Part shown: positions 45,901 through 58,903 of the stretch, piece by piece
Layout: the number at the start of each line of letters is the position of its first letter
Position numbering within the stretch: the stretch's first letter is position 1
Assembly (NCBI RefSeq): GCF_011075055.1
Contig: NC_058149.1
Location: 12,654,449-12,718,448 of the forward strand
Direction: 5' to 3'
DNA: 64,000 nucleotides
DNA from: Mangifera indica
Lineage: Eukaryota; Streptophyta; Magnoliopsida; Sapindales; Anacardiaceae
Program-made: the position numbers and the translations under genes
Notes under the pieces: generated by a model
The model's input: only the letters and a program-made list of their open reading frames with translations
Database searches by the model: none
What the model was told of the DNA's origin: nothing

Positions 45901-48348
45901 ATTCAGTTTCTAGATTTTTATCATGCAGCTATTTTAGATTTAATCCTTCATTTCTCATTTTTACCACTTATTTATTGCTCTTTATCTATGTATTAATATC
46001 ATTATGAGAGTATTAATTGTTTCTTTAATTAAAGATTCTTATCACTCTTCTTTTCCTCTCACTCTTGCAATTTCACTGGTAGGATTACGAGGCAAGGAGG
46101 TACATAGATCAGAAAGTTGAAGTAATGGTAAGCTTTGCAATCTAATTTTGAAAAGTGAATCATATCTGTTTTGTTCTTATCCTCCAATAATATTTTGCTT
46201 TTCCTAAATTTGGGCAGACTGGGACAACAACAGATGAGTACCTAAATAAATTAGATGATGCACTTGAGGTATAAATGGCTTTTGCTTTCAAATGTCTCAC
46301 CTGCTATTCTCTCTTGAAGTCTGTTATTTTGATGAAAGTAAGCTTTTGTTTGTGTCTCCCTTAGAGGCTTTCTACAGGCCAGTATAGTACTGTGTCTTGC
46401 TGTCTCCTTCCAATAATATAGCCTTTTTGTATGGCAGTTGTGGGTTCTTTTAGGTTTCAACTTCTATCTGACCACCATTACCTTCTTTTCACTGCACGAA
46501 TGCTAGCTTACATGCATTGTTTGCATTTATGGCCTTGACATTTGTGTCTTGGTCAAAGGTGCTGTTTTGGAATATAGCTAACCCACTTGATAGTTGCAGT
46601 TTTGCCGTTGACTGGCTTGTGCTCTAGCTTTTCCACCTTTTTTTTTTGGGTACCACCAAGACTTTAAATTTTGGGATTTTGTCTACATCTCTTCCGTCTT
46701 GTTTACAGTTATTTCTGTGGTTGTTGAATTTCACAGATTAAATTGTGAGAACAATAGCATTTTGTTTTGGACATAGAAAAATATTAAAGTTGTAACTGAT
46801 TATAGTTTTAACGACTGCAAAAAAGAGTTGAAAAAAATCTCCTTTTGAGCTCTCTAGTAATATGAACTTTGGAAGAACCACATCTCAAAAGTTAGTTGTT
46901 GAGATTGGAGCCCAAAGCTTATAAACCCCACACTAAAAACTCATACTTTCCAATAGGGGATCCAAATTTTTTACTTGCACTTGAGATTCTAACATACTAA
47001 ATAATATAAATTTTGAAAAAACCATATTTCAAAAGTTAGCTATTGAAATCACCAAAAACCGATACTTTTCCATGTGGGATCCAAAGCCCATACTTTGCAT
47101 TTGGTGTCCTAACACATTGAAATTCGTGATTTATTCATTTTAGGTTGCTGGTCGTATGTTTGATCCTGAGTTAGTGATTTACAATGCTGGCACTGATATC
47201 TTAGACGGGGATCCACTGGGCAGGTTAAAGGTAAATTTTGGTTGTTGGATACTGCACCCTTTTATGAAACCTGTTTATCGAACTCAAAGTTTGGGCTTAG
47301 GATGAGACTCTCAGGTTTATCATTTGATAGTTCATCATAGAATGGTGTTGAAAGAATCCTCACAATGAAAATATGTTTCCAATCTAATGCTAATTAAACA
47401 ATTGTTATAATCGAGCCAAGAATGAACTAAGATGTTCTTTGTGAAGTCAGTTACCTATATTTTGTGTGAGTTCCCACTAATAGGATAATTAACTACAAGG
47501 TCCATGCTGTGCTTGTGCTGCTGCAGATTAGCCCTGAGGGGATCGCAAATAGAGATGAGAAGGTCTTCAGATTTGCTCGCTCAAGAAACATTCCTGTTGT
47601 CATGCTCACATCAGGTCATCTGATTTTAAACTTAGTACTGTTTTGATAAATTCTATGTTTCTATGCTCATGTGAGTTAATGCTACTTATGAATATCTGAA
47701 TGTGTGCTTACATTCTTGGCAAGTTTTGAGGAATTGACTCTTTTCAGCTGCAAACCATCTCTTAATTCAATAAAACTGTGTATGTCCACTTTGAGTATAC
47801 AAATGGATACATACTTGATGTGTGACATCAAGTGATCGGAGATTTTGAATTAAAGATAAAGTAACACACATTCTCATAATAATACATCATGTGTGTACTT
47901 AAAAGTAGGTACGCATAACGTTGCTCCTCTCAATTCCCATATTGTGTCTTGTGGTTTGTCAAGTAGATCAACCTAGTGTTAGGGCTTCAGATCATCTCTC
48001 AGTGAGACTCGTTTAAGAACCGGTAATCAAATTACTTATCAAACTGTGAAAATTTACCAGCTCGGAGTGAATGGATAGACAAGAAAGTTGCATATTATTT
48101 AAAACATATTGGTCCCTGGCAATATATGTTGTAATGGATGGTTGAAGCTTTTGCCTTATAACGGTCTGACATGTTGCTGATAATTTATGATGAGATCATT
48201 GGTGGTTGTATTTAGCTCTTGGGTTTTCGATGTTTCAGGTGGTTATATGAAGTCCAGCGCAAGAGTAATAGCAGATTCGATAGCAAATCTTTCGAGAAAA
48301 GGCCTTATAGATACGGGGAGTTCCCAGGGAAGGTCTAAAAGCAATTAA
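42920..48348 (+). CDS. HDA2: Class IV histone deacetylase, HDA2 (HDAC11-like)
   Basis: Thirteen exons join in frame to 399 aa: 42,920-43,153; 43,240-43,295; 43,817-43,934; 44,843-44,905; 45,231-45,299; 45,385-45,551; 45,671-45,735; 45,813-45,859; 46,083-46,127; 46,218-46,268; 47,144-47,230; 47,527-47,614; 48,239-48,348. It is a Zn-dependent deacylase of the HDAC11 class. Tandem active-site histidines are H205/H206 (NIGGGFHHC), zinc ligands are D243, H245 (IDLDAHQGNG) and D323 (YNAGTD), and the catalytic Tyr is Y366 (TSGGYMKSSARV). Two possible starts exist. The first ATG gives a 44-residue N-terminal extension with a hydrophobic segment (PILYVLLAFVTV). Met45 (43,052) begins MSSSSSTSSATDAE, like the Arabidopsis protein. 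The large intron 10 (46,269-47,143) carries a repeat remnant. All exons and splice sites look intact. Confidence 0.95.
46856..47115. repeat. Diverged two-unit repeat inside an HDA2 intron
   Basis: Two successive units share 'ccacatctcaaaagttag' / 'ccatatttcaaaagttag', then gggatccaa and a final tctaaca/cctaaca tract, about 160 bp apart. Similar wording occurs at about 2,800-2,975. Probably remnants of a dispersed element; its class is unresolved. Confidence 0.5.
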
Positions 48349-51165
48349 AGGTCGTTTCTCTGTGCCATTTGGATCATATTCATACGGGGAAAATAGATAA
48401 ACACCAAAATCACACACCTTTCACCTTTGTATATTATTGTATAAATCTGAAGCAAATATGTCTTAAAGCTCTATAGGTAGTAGTTATCTCTATGTAATGT
48501 ATATATTGGAATTCAACAGGGCTAAGTTAAAAAAGACGTAACGGTAGTGATAAAGGAACTGTATACTTAGGTCTGTAACTGTAACTGTGGTAAACATATG
48601 AAATTACGCTTTTGTATACTGTTTTCTTCAATTATGAGACAGTCTCATATAAAATGTTAGAAGTAATAACCATTCTTCGATAAATGGATCCAAATCAAAT
48701 TGGGCCTCCAAAATGGAAAGTTTGTTTTTAAAAGTTTAAACAGTATTATATCACCTAATAAAATGGTTTTTCTGATCAACCAATCACGCATCTATCAATC
48801 ATCCTTATCACATTTTTTATTAGTGTTTAAAAGTTAGATTTCCTCTCCAAACATTGGTCAATTCAACAAAAAATTCATTTTTTAAATTGCAATGGAAACC
48901 AAATTTGTGCGGATACTTAATGGAAACAAAAATGTGTTAGAAGTAATTTCAAAAGTTTAACTTCAAATGTTAGTAAAACTAGCAAAATATTAGATTTTTC
49001 AGAGAGAAAGTTTGAGTTTGAGTTTTTGTCACGTTTGTGAAATCTTGATTTATTTAGTATAATAGTTATAGATTTAATCATTGTATTTCATATTTATCTG
49101 TCTAACTAATATGAGTGGGATTTTTGGTTAATAAAAAATAAAAATCCAGAGCTTAAATGTCCTAACCCCAAATTAAGTCTTGTAATAACGATTCATAAAT
49201 CATGTGGAACAAAAAATCTATATATAATTAATTGCTTTGAATTAATCATGTAGTGTAAGTTATAATTTCATTTTGTTACATCTAATTCAAGAAATAATTA
49301 TATTGTTCAAGTGAAGAAAACAATTCAGCAACCGCAGTGCTGGTAATGTTTGACCTAACCAATATTTATAAACCCACCCTATTCTCGCTATGATTAAAAT
49401 TTATGTTCCGTACATATTTCCTAAACCCTAATCGTGAAATTATTTATTCATATGATGTCATGCTTCACTCAAGATCGAACAAATCTATCTTTGCAAATTT
49501 ATGCAGCAAGCTCTTAGATTAATTAAATTAAATTATAAGATATAAGTTGTAGGTAGGAAGGGAATTTGGAGACCGATTATTTGATGGTTTAGGAGAGATA
49601 TTGTAAGATTAGTTGATAAGTCATTATATAGTGATATTTTTGAGTGTCAAATTGATTAATTGTGGTCTGTTAGGTAATTACCTTAAACTAAATTATTTGC
49701 TTAATGAATAATTTGACTGATTTGTAAAAAATTACTTGGGAAAGCTACTTGCCTCTTGTCGGTTTATTATTCAATTTCAAACCACTCTCCTTTCAATCCA
49801 AGCTTTGCCATTTCTTATGTAGTTTGCAAAGACCCCACAACAAAATAGGTCGATAGAGAAGATGAACATGCCCTAAATTAGAAGTAGAATACATAGCAAT
49901 AACAAAACGACTAAAGCGGTGTTGTGATTAAAGAGATTGATGTTAGATATTAAGTTTAAACATCGAGTTATTAATTTTTCTTTTGTGATAGGTAAAGTAT
50001 CATTAAACTATTAAAGAGTCAAATGTATCATACAAGAATTATTAAACACATTGTCGTAAATTACCATAAGGTTAGAGAGTTGATTTATTTGTGTGAGATT
50101 TTATTAGTAAACAATGTTTTCAAAATCAAATTAAATATCAATCCATTAAAGAGAACGATCTAGTTCAATCGGTGGTTGAACTAATTAATAAGTGATTAAA
50201 TCAGTTAATTATTTAAAAATAATATTTAAAATAAATTTATATAATTTATTATTAAATATATATATTTTGAAATATTTTGGTTATAAATAAATTTAATTTA
50301 ATGTTATGTATGTTTAATATTGAAAAATAGGGTCTTGGGTTCAATTAATAATAAAAAATTATTTTATTAATTATATGTAACAGATTTAATTTACATTGGT
50401 CTACTATATATTTAGTTTATTAATTATATTCAATCAGATGAAATGTTCAAATTGGCTTAGCAGCCAACGTCATCCATGAAAACTTTGATATATAAAAGAA
50501 ACCACTTAAATGAGTTGGCTTCCATTAATTACATATATATATATATTCATAAAGCAATAGCCTATAAATAACTACACAAGAATTCGTTTTCCAAAAAGAA
50601 TAATTAAAATAATAATGTGATGACTTTGATTTAATAAAAAAATTATGTTATCTTTGACAACTATTTATCCACCATGTGATACTTATGTGACAGGTCAATA
50701 TCAATTCTTGGGGGGGTGGGTTGTGGTTAATATATTAATAATTAATTCTCCAAAGCATTTGTCAAAAAAAAAATAATGACAGGACGTGTACCCTAACAAA
50801 AAAAGAGATTAAAATATAATACAAATTTATATATAAAAAAATATGAATTTAAATTTATTTTAATGATATATCAAGATTAAACTTTTAACTTATCTGATTT
50901 AATGATTATGAAATCGATCACTGAATCTAAAATTTATTTTGTTTGATATGATTCATTCGCTCCAACTCAAAAAAATATTTAAAATAATTTTTTTCAACCC
51001 ACCAATTAGAATATGCATGCTTTAAACTCTTTTGTGGGTGTCGACATAAGATATCAATTTGGATTGCAGATTAAAATATACATGCCAGTGGGCACTTAAA
51101 GTATAACTAGATCATGTTCATGTTCATGATATTCTTAATTAATGAATAATTATGCAACAGATGTA

Positions 51166-51173
<8 letters not shown>
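48349..51173. other. Intergenic DNA downstream of HDA2, no gene seen
   Basis: About 200 bp of likely HDA2 3' UTR, then AT-rich sequence without a frame or domain I can support. Confidence 0.5.

Positions 51174-51224
<51 letters not shown>
51174..51224. repeat. Compound (TA)n(CA)n microsatellite
   Basis: About 18 TA units run into about 7 CA units, in intergenic DNA. Confidence 0.9.
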
Positions 51225-51679
51225 TAAGTCAATAATCATATATAGATTGGGCAAGTTGAACTTCACCTAATCACCATTAATTTGATTAGATCAGTAGTGG
51301 TCACCTGCTAGCTAGATTTTGTTATTTTATATAAAGTCTGTGAAATTCAATATTTATGCCCACCATTGGAGTAGGAAAGTAGGATATGTGTATGGTTAGA
51401 AATTTTTAGGCAAGATGGATGTTGACAGAGCGGATGTCAAAATAGGGCTTGACAAAGTTGTCTTTGCCTGATGATATTTTCATACTCTATATATATAAAA
51501 TCCATTGTCTACAAACATGACCTTTGATTTCTGATTGGAAGATCACTAAAGTTGTTCATCTGAATAAAAAATATATGTATGTTTCAATCAACAAGAAAAT
51601 AACCTTCTTATTTATTGGTGGATGCATGTAAGAATAGACACTATCTACGCACAATTCCTTTGTTCCTTTATTTAATAGG

Positions 51680-51778
51680 TTGGATGCTTATTTTCCACCC
51701 AAAATTTGCCGGATCAATTGTTCCTATCCATTAAGTTCTAAAAGTTTATTTTGTTTACCTATTTGTCAAAATCAGAAG
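51680..51778. mobile_element. Terminal fragment of a MULE-like element
   Basis: gatgcttattttccacccaa and the following ttaagttctaaaagttta match the end of the MULE-like family. The copy stops where the complete small element begins at 51,788, so that element seems to have inserted into, or beside, this truncated copy. Confidence 0.45.
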
Positions 51779-51787
51779 TTAGTTTTA

Positions 51788-52161
51788 GGCCAAAGGATTT
51801 ATTTCCACCCAAAGATTGCTACTTTTTTAAATTTTCACTTTTTAACTTTGAAAAACTTTTTTACCTACTTATAAATTGTTAAAATTAATCAACTCTGTTA
51901 GTTTTAAAATTTTATCTCTAAGGAAAAAATAACAAACCCTAAAGAGAAAATATTGTTTTTTAAAACTTCATATGGAGGGAAATTATTACTTTGTAAGGTT
52001 TAATGAGATAAAATTTTAGTTTATTTTTAATATTATAGATAAATTTTACTCTCAAAACTAATAGACTTAATAGTCCATAAATAGGTAAAAAGGTTTTTCA
52101 AAGTTAAAGATTGGAAACTTGAGAAAATAGCAATCTCTGGGTGAGAATAAGTCATTTGGCC
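51788..52161. mobile_element. Short non-autonomous MULE-like element, 374 bp
   Basis: The ends GGCCAAAGGATTTATTTCC and GAATAAGTCATTTGGCC are inverted, with arms of about 150 bp that nearly meet. The flanking nonamers TTAGTTTTA (51,779-51,787) and ATAGTTTTA (52,162-52,170) match at 8 of 9. This is the most compact member of the family in the window, close to a pure foldback. Confidence 0.75.
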
Positions 52162-52170
52162 ATAGTTTTA

Positions 52171-54590
52171 ATAGCTAATTGATATTTTCATCTCATTTGA
52201 GTAATTTTGAGTATTCCAAACCCTAAAAGCTAACTTATGGGACAAGACTTCCTCGCATCTATAAATTACCGCCTAGTCCCTTCCACTTTTGCTATGAGAT
52301 AACCCAATCTTTCTCTTACATGTATGGTCATCGATTAGAACTACTCATCAATCGGATCATTGGTCATCAGTTGGAACTCTTCATTCGTGGAATCTCTTGT
52401 GGACCAATGAGTAGAGTTGTAATTAACCTAACTCTTTGACCAATGTTAAAGATTTATTGTGTGTTTGTTCTTAGCTGCATTTACTTTCCATTAATTGGAG
52501 CTATTATTATAATAAATTTCATGAATTAACCACTTAATTGACGTAAAAACTTATGCTTGTTAGATTTGGGTAGGTTTTTTTTTTCCACAACAAACTGATA
52601 TTTGAGATTAATCCATAGGAGATAGAAGTTCTTGCTCGATGATGCTGTTGATGAGGAGTTCCGTTTGATAGTCCGATGCGCAAGAAAGACATTGGTGAGT
52701 TATCCCACATGATGCTAGTTTAATTATAAGTGCGAGAGAAAACCTTCTCGGATCAAAACGAACTCAAAATCATGTCTCAATAATGCCTTTAATCTCCTCA
52801 AAATCTAAGTTAAGATCAAGAATTTATCCGGTAGCTAAAAAAAGTAACAATTTTTTGAAATTAATTGATGATATTCGACCTTATCCCATGTGTTTCACAA
52901 TGCCATAAACAAAGGTAAATAAGTCAGATCATCATTTGGTTGAATTAGATAAAACCAGAAGAAAAAGATGCTTTGATCTGTGGGAAGTCAAACTCTTACG
53001 TAGACATGTAAATTCTTTATTGAAAACGTTTAAAATTAAGAAGATTAATTTACTGGGTAATATTTATGTCGTTTTTGTAAATTCCAGGCGTAAATAGATA
53101 CCGCCGCCCACATTCATGTTTTCATTTTTTCAGCCATACATGTTTTCCAATAAATTCTTAAGCTGCAATCCAGAGTCAATGGAGTACCAGCAGTAGCAAT
53201 GAGATAAAAAGAAAATTGAAGAGTTTGGTTTATCATATGTCGCTTTTGCATGGGAAGATTTTATCGTTTTATTGAAGCTTTCTTCTTCATTGTCAACACA
53301 ATAATTATAGTTCCAACGAGAAAGAAATCATCAGGATAAAAATTTATGATGTTTTGCAGGACTTTCTAGTCCTCTTGCCTGGGAACAACGTCGGCGATGG
53401 ATGACCCATCAGTGGCTTTGACCCTGTTGCTGTCTAATCCAGATTATGTTTCATCTAAGCGTGAAAATATTTTGACAATAGTGTGAAGCATAAAGTTAGT
53501 GGATTTTCCAGATAAAATGAATGGTGTTGGTTGATCAACATCACCTTTCCTCTCTCTCTAATATTTTCCTTTCTTTCTTTCTTTGTTTCTCCAATTTTTA
53601 AGTCACTCCAAGCTACCCACTTTCAAAACATTGGTCCTTTACTTTGCTCTCTCTCCAACTCAACAACCCTTTCTCTTTCATACCATATTCTTAAATCTTC
53701 ATGCGTACGGTTCATAATCTAAACGTGAATATCCTTATTTATATTAATAAATACCTACATTATTAATTAGGGTCACCTCCATCAATTTACTTAAACATAT
53801 TTAAATACGTAAATAAATATATATCATTAATTATTATATAATTAAATATTATATTATTTTCATTTAAAATTAATTAATTATTTGATAACATATATTAAAA
53901 ATATATTTATTTATATATTTATATATTAAAATTTTGTTTACACAATTTTAAATATCATGTGATTAAGTGATTTTAAATTAATAATAAAATAATATTCGAT
54001 CATTTAATAATACATCATCTATGTATTAAATTATATACTTAAAATTATGTAAAAAATAGTCAATAAAACTATGTATACTTATTTTGAATACATAAATATA
54101 TACACGTTTATATATGTCATCATGTGATTGAATAATTTTGAATTAAGGATAAAATAACACTTAATTATATGATGACACGTGTAAATATATATATATATAT
54201 ATATTTATTTATATATCTAAAATAAATACACGTAACATTACTCAAAAATAATATCACTCCTATTTAATTTACATCTCTTCTCAATTTATTGTCATGCAAT
54301 ATATCAAGAGCTTTATAAGGTACTTTTTTTAGTCTTAAATGGAAATAATTTACAACTAATCAATTAAATTATTAACTTAATTAATTACTATCATAATCGG
54401 GGCACATATATATTAGAAAATTATTCCTCAAGAATTAATTATATAAATATAATATGATAATTTTAAATTTTCTTACTGTACTGACTTTTGATTCACCTAT
54501 AGGGAGAGGTATTGACTTAATTACAAAACCTTGGGTAGAAAAATGAATCTAACCAAACAAAGAAAACAATATTTTCATTGAAGGCTCTCA
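52171..54590. other. Intergenic DNA upstream of the MYB gene
   Basis: No supported gene. A less AT-rich part at about 52,600-53,480 has the composition of old coding or retroelement sequence but no readable frame on either strand. From 53,750 to 54,480 the DNA is extremely AT-rich with TATATA and AATTAATTA repeats. Confidence 0.4.
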
Positions 54591-54593
54591 TTA

Positions 54594-54602
54594 TATATTT
54601 AA
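54594..54602 (+). promoter_or_regulatory. Probable TATA box of the MYB gene
   Basis: TATATTTAA lies 70 bp before the ATG at 54,672, leaving room for a roughly 40-nt leader. Confidence 0.35.
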
Positions 54603-54671
54603 GCCATGCCACCAACAATTTAATCTCCTTCACTGTTAATTCTCGATCTGTTGATATTTTGTAAGGAGGAA

Positions 54672-55521
54672 ATGGGTAGAAAGTGCTCACATTGCGGCAA
54701 CGCAGGTCATAATTCAAGAACTTGCAACTCTCGTGTGGTTTTTGCTGGTGGGCTAAGGCTATTTGGAGTTCAATTTCCCTTGTCTTCGATTCCTATGAAG
54801 AAGAGCTTTAGCACTGACTGTTTGTCATCGTCTTTATCTTCACCTTCTTCTTCTTCAACACCTTCTTTATCCTCGTCGTCACGCGTTGCCATCCATCACA
54901 GCTCTAATGGCTATCTTTCTGACGGCCTTATTGCGCCTGCTCAAGAGAGGAAAAAGGGTTTGTGTCAAATTTTGAGATTAATTCTAAAGCTGCATGTGTA
55001 TTTTTTTCATTGTTAAGAATTTTCAGGGGTGCCATGGACTGAAGAGGAGCACCGGATCTTCCTGATGGGGCTGGAGAAGCTCGGAAAGGGCGATTGGAGG
55101 GGCATCTCCAAGAAGTTTGTCACCACAAGAACGCCAACTCAAGTAGCCAGCCATGCACAGAAATATTTCCTTAGACAAAGCAGCCTCAACAAAAAGAAAC
55201 GCCGCCCTAGCCTCTTTGATGTATCAATCTATCAACCCATCTTCGCTCTAATCACTCTTCTTTTCCTTTTTTGTGTTTTTCTCCTGACTTAACTGATGTT
55301 TTCAGCAGGTGGGAAGCAATACATTTTCAGATCATAATTCATTGCCTAAATGGCTGAAAGAACCGTTCAACTTCAAGCCTGCTTCTTTCAATTTAACAGT
55401 GTTAACAGGAACAAATGCAGCGCCTAATTTAGAGCTTACATTGGCAGCTCCAGCAGTGGCATTGGATCAAAGTAAAGCACGCTCATGCGGCCTTCTAATT
55501 GGACCCATTAGTGTCACATGA
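54672..55521 (+). CDS. One-repeat SHAQKYF MYB transcription factor with CCHC knuckle
   Basis: Three exons, 54,672-54,957, 55,027-55,220 and 55,309-55,521, give 230 aa. The N-terminal [14 protein letters not shown] is a CCHC zinc knuckle (C5, C8, H13, C18). RLFGV (29-33) is the R/KLFGV repression motif. A Ser-rich stretch follows, then the single MYB repeat ([20 protein letters not shown] through SHAQKYF at 137-143), in which the third Trp is replaced, as usual for this class. Near the C-terminus LELTL (201-205) fits the LxLxL EAR repression motif, and the protein ends GPISVT, like Arabidopsis At5g56840 (RPISVT, from memory). This suggests an I-box/TATCCA-binding nuclear repressor of the KUA1/MYBS group. 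Exon 3 has a tandem acceptor (ttcagcag), so its first codon may be CAG or GTG. Confidence 0.92.
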
Positions 55522-58126
55522 ATGATGATCGATTCATGTTAATTCTCAGATCGATGAACATGAACACATATCTTATGTATATTGTCTTTCATACGAATTC
55601 TCACGGTTTAATGGCAGAATCAGAATGTTCAAATGGAGGATTAATCTTATTTAATTATAACATAATTGCTTCATTAATCATTTTTATCTGTTTAACAATC
55701 CCATAAAATATTCCTAACCACTGGTTTAAAAATCGAATTGGACTTGCTGGTTTAACCCATTGAACAGAGAACCAGTTTTAAGTCCAATCCAATTAACATT
55801 AAAATAAGGTTTATCTATTAATTCGATCAAATCCGATTAAAACTAGTAAATAAGATGAATCAATCAAAATTGACAAAATCGAGTTGTCCAAAATTTAGAA
55901 TATTTTTAGAAAATTTATTTTTTTGAGTAATTTGATTATTTTATATTAAATTAAATGAATTCCTAAAAATTTATAAGGAAAACATAAGTTAAAAAATAAA
56001 ATAAAAAAGAAGAAAAAAGTATTTCATATATATTGAAATATCTTTTATAAATAATAACTTACAGAATTATTTTTTTTGTATCATAAAATGAGAATTTTTT
56101 CATCTAATTGTTTTATTAAAATCAAGTGAATAATTACCTTTCTTTAAAAATGATATGCTCTAATCACCATAAGTTTAGATATCTTGATTGATTTTATTTT
56201 TTACAAATTTTTAAACAAAATTTATTCATTATAATTTTATAATAAATTGAACCAATTGATTTTTGATCAAACCATAAACCAGTAAGACAATTGATTCAAT
56301 CACAGATCCGATTTTAAAATTCCTAACCATCCACCATTCAACTACTAGGGTACTGATGGTTTATTACAAATATTCTACAAAGCTAAGACTTTTTCTCAAT
56401 GAAAATAAAATATACAAACAAAAGTTTTTATGGTATTTATATATTTTGATGACATCAAGTCTTATTAAAATATAAGTTTTATCTGATCATAATCTTATCT
56501 GTGACTTCATGTCGTCTTCTTTTATTTTTTCTAGAATAAAGTTGAGGCCTCAGCTTCTCGTGAATCAAGTGCTACATGAATTTTCAACACAGGCCAAGGC
56601 CCATGCCCACAGAAAACTATTTGGGACAGCACCAACCCTTGCTTTGTCCCTTACGGAAATCTATCATTTTTCATAATCAAAGCCCGTGCTTAGTTTCTTG
56701 ATAAGTTGTCTTCTAAGCCTCGTTAAAGAAAGTCCTCTCCCTTTGGTCATTTTTATGCTATGTGAATTCTTTTTTCTTTTTATTCTGCTTTTTCCTTGAT
56801 TTTTGTTGTTCTTGATGTGGGCTTGGTTTGGTTTTGTGATTTAAATATGATTTATACTTTAATATTGTGAGTAAAGTTTGTAGATGTATATATTTTTTAG
56901 ACTGAATTACATTTTCCCAACCTGGGTTATGGCTTAAAAACATTTTTCTACTCTAGGCATTTTTAACATTTTTCATCTAAAATTAAATATAAATTACACT
57001 TTTTTTAATCAAAAATTAAATTCTATTAATGAAACAATAATATTTTATCCCTACAATTTAATTTTTTTATCATTTTATCTTTATAATTTAATTTTTTAAA
57101 ATTATCGTATAATTTTAAATTAATAAAAATTAAAAATAACTTTTTAAATATCTAAATTATATAAGAAATATTTCTTTTCTCTTTCCTTTCACCCTCATAT
57201 TTTCTTCCTCTCATTCCATAGATAAAGGTGTCTTGTTATACAATTGTATATAGGGGATAAATTGTAGTTTTTAAGATATTGGGTCTTTTAACAAATTTAT
57301 AGGGAATTATTGGAGTTTGAAAAAGTTTAAGAGCCTTTAAAAATTTTTAAAATATTAATCTACCCTTAATAATTTTAAAAATTAGAATTATACTTTAAAA
57401 AATTGAACATAATATAATAAATTATGAGTGTAAATATTATATTACAACTATTGAAGTCTTTTAATAGCTTCAAAATATTCGAAGATTTGAAAAATTTTAA
57501 AGATTAATTTATGAGTTTTTAAAACTTTTTATGGTTAAATTGTCTACTCGCAACAATTTTAAAAAAAATATATATTAATTATATGATAATGAAGATATAT
57601 GTTTTCATGGTGATAACAAATCTCTAAATATATACGTATATACTATGTAGACCTACATATATTATACGAAATTTTATTTGTCCCCGTTGACACCCCATCT
57701 CTCAAAAACATGTTATAATTTTTTCAAAATCAATCTCACATCTATGATGTATTTTTAAAGTTCATGTTGTGGAACTCAGGAGAATGTTAATTCAGAAATC
57801 TATCTAGCGTTCCCCTACATATTGTCATTCTTTGGCACACCTTGTTACTTGAACATACCTCAATCATGTCTATGCGCACTTAATGGGTAAGTTGAACTTG
57901 TATCAGCAGTGGCTTGCTTGGTCTTGCATCAGTTGTCTGGGCAGCGAGAACTGCACAGATCTCTAAGTTGAATTGAAATATTGATGGCAAAAGTTCCCTA
58001 GTTCTGATTGGAAGAGGCGAAGTTAGTCTATTCTAAGTCCATATCTTTTGTCTGACATTACCTCACTTCTAAACCAAACTAAGCAGGCAACCAGCCAACC
58101 CTTTCCCTAATGGTTAATTCTTTTTT
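55522..58126. other. Intergenic DNA downstream of the MYB gene, no gene seen
   Basis: The 62-codon frame at 55,518-55,706 overlaps the MYB stop and lies in its 3' UTR. The remaining 2.4 kb are AT-rich. A GC-richer patch at 57,800-58,090 has no readable frame or motif. Confidence 0.45.
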
Positions 58127-58903
58127 GGCCAAAGATTATTTCCCACCCAAGGTATGTTTTTCTCCCTTTTTTTATTTTTTTATTTTGATAACAGTAAATA
58201 CCCACTTATAAATAATTAAAATTAATAATAATATAGATAAAATTTATTATTTTTATATAATATTAAAAATAAACTAAAATATAATATTTTTTATCCCTCT
58301 AAACTTTAAAAGCTAAAAATTTTTTTTAATCTAAATTTTAAAAAATGACAGTTTCACCTTAGAGTTTCATTTTGAGATCTTTGACATCATCTTTAACTCC
58401 ATTGCTAGCGACCTTTCCCTCTTGAAGCTTTCTCTCTCTCTAACTATCTTTTTCCTCACATTTGAACATCCAATCGATGTTAAAGGAGTTGTGAAAAAAG
58501 AAGCTCTTTGTCTTCGTCTGGAAGGACGAAGAATTTCGTCTTCTTCATCTTCCACTGCTCCTTTGATGCCGATCAGATATCCAAATAGATGGACAAAGAT
58601 TGTCCAAAGGAGAAGAAGTTTTGGGAGGAAAAGACTATTAATAATAGAATTGGAGACCTTGAAACGAAACCCTAAGGGGAAATTATCATTTTTTAAAATT
58701 TAGATTAGGATAAACTTTTAGTTTTTAAAGTTTAAGGGGGTAAAAAGAGATAAAATTTTAAGGGGGTAAAAAGAGATAAAATTTTAAGGGGTTAAGATTC
58801 CGTTAATTTTAACTATTCATAAGTGGATATTTGAGAATTTTAAAATTAAAGGAGAGAAACTTGAGAATACATCGTACCTTAGGTGGGAAATAGAACTTTG
58901 GCC
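58127..58903. mobile_element. Non-autonomous MULE-like element, 777 bp
   Basis: The ends GGCCAAAGATTATTTCCCACC and GGTGGGAAATAGAACTTTGGCC are inverted and extend inward for about 150-200 bp. The flanking nonamers TTCTTTTTT and TTCTCTTAT match at 7 of 9. The interior has a 93-codon frame with a Ser run (RRISSSSSSTAPLM) without recognised domain. Near the right arm a 26-bp unit (aagggggtaaaaagagataa...) is duplicated in tandem at about 58,734-58,786. Confidence 0.7.

Noticed and set aside
52570..53480. Possible retrotransposon or gene remnant
   Set aside because: Composition hints at old coding DNA, but no frame, LTR, primer site or motif could be read.
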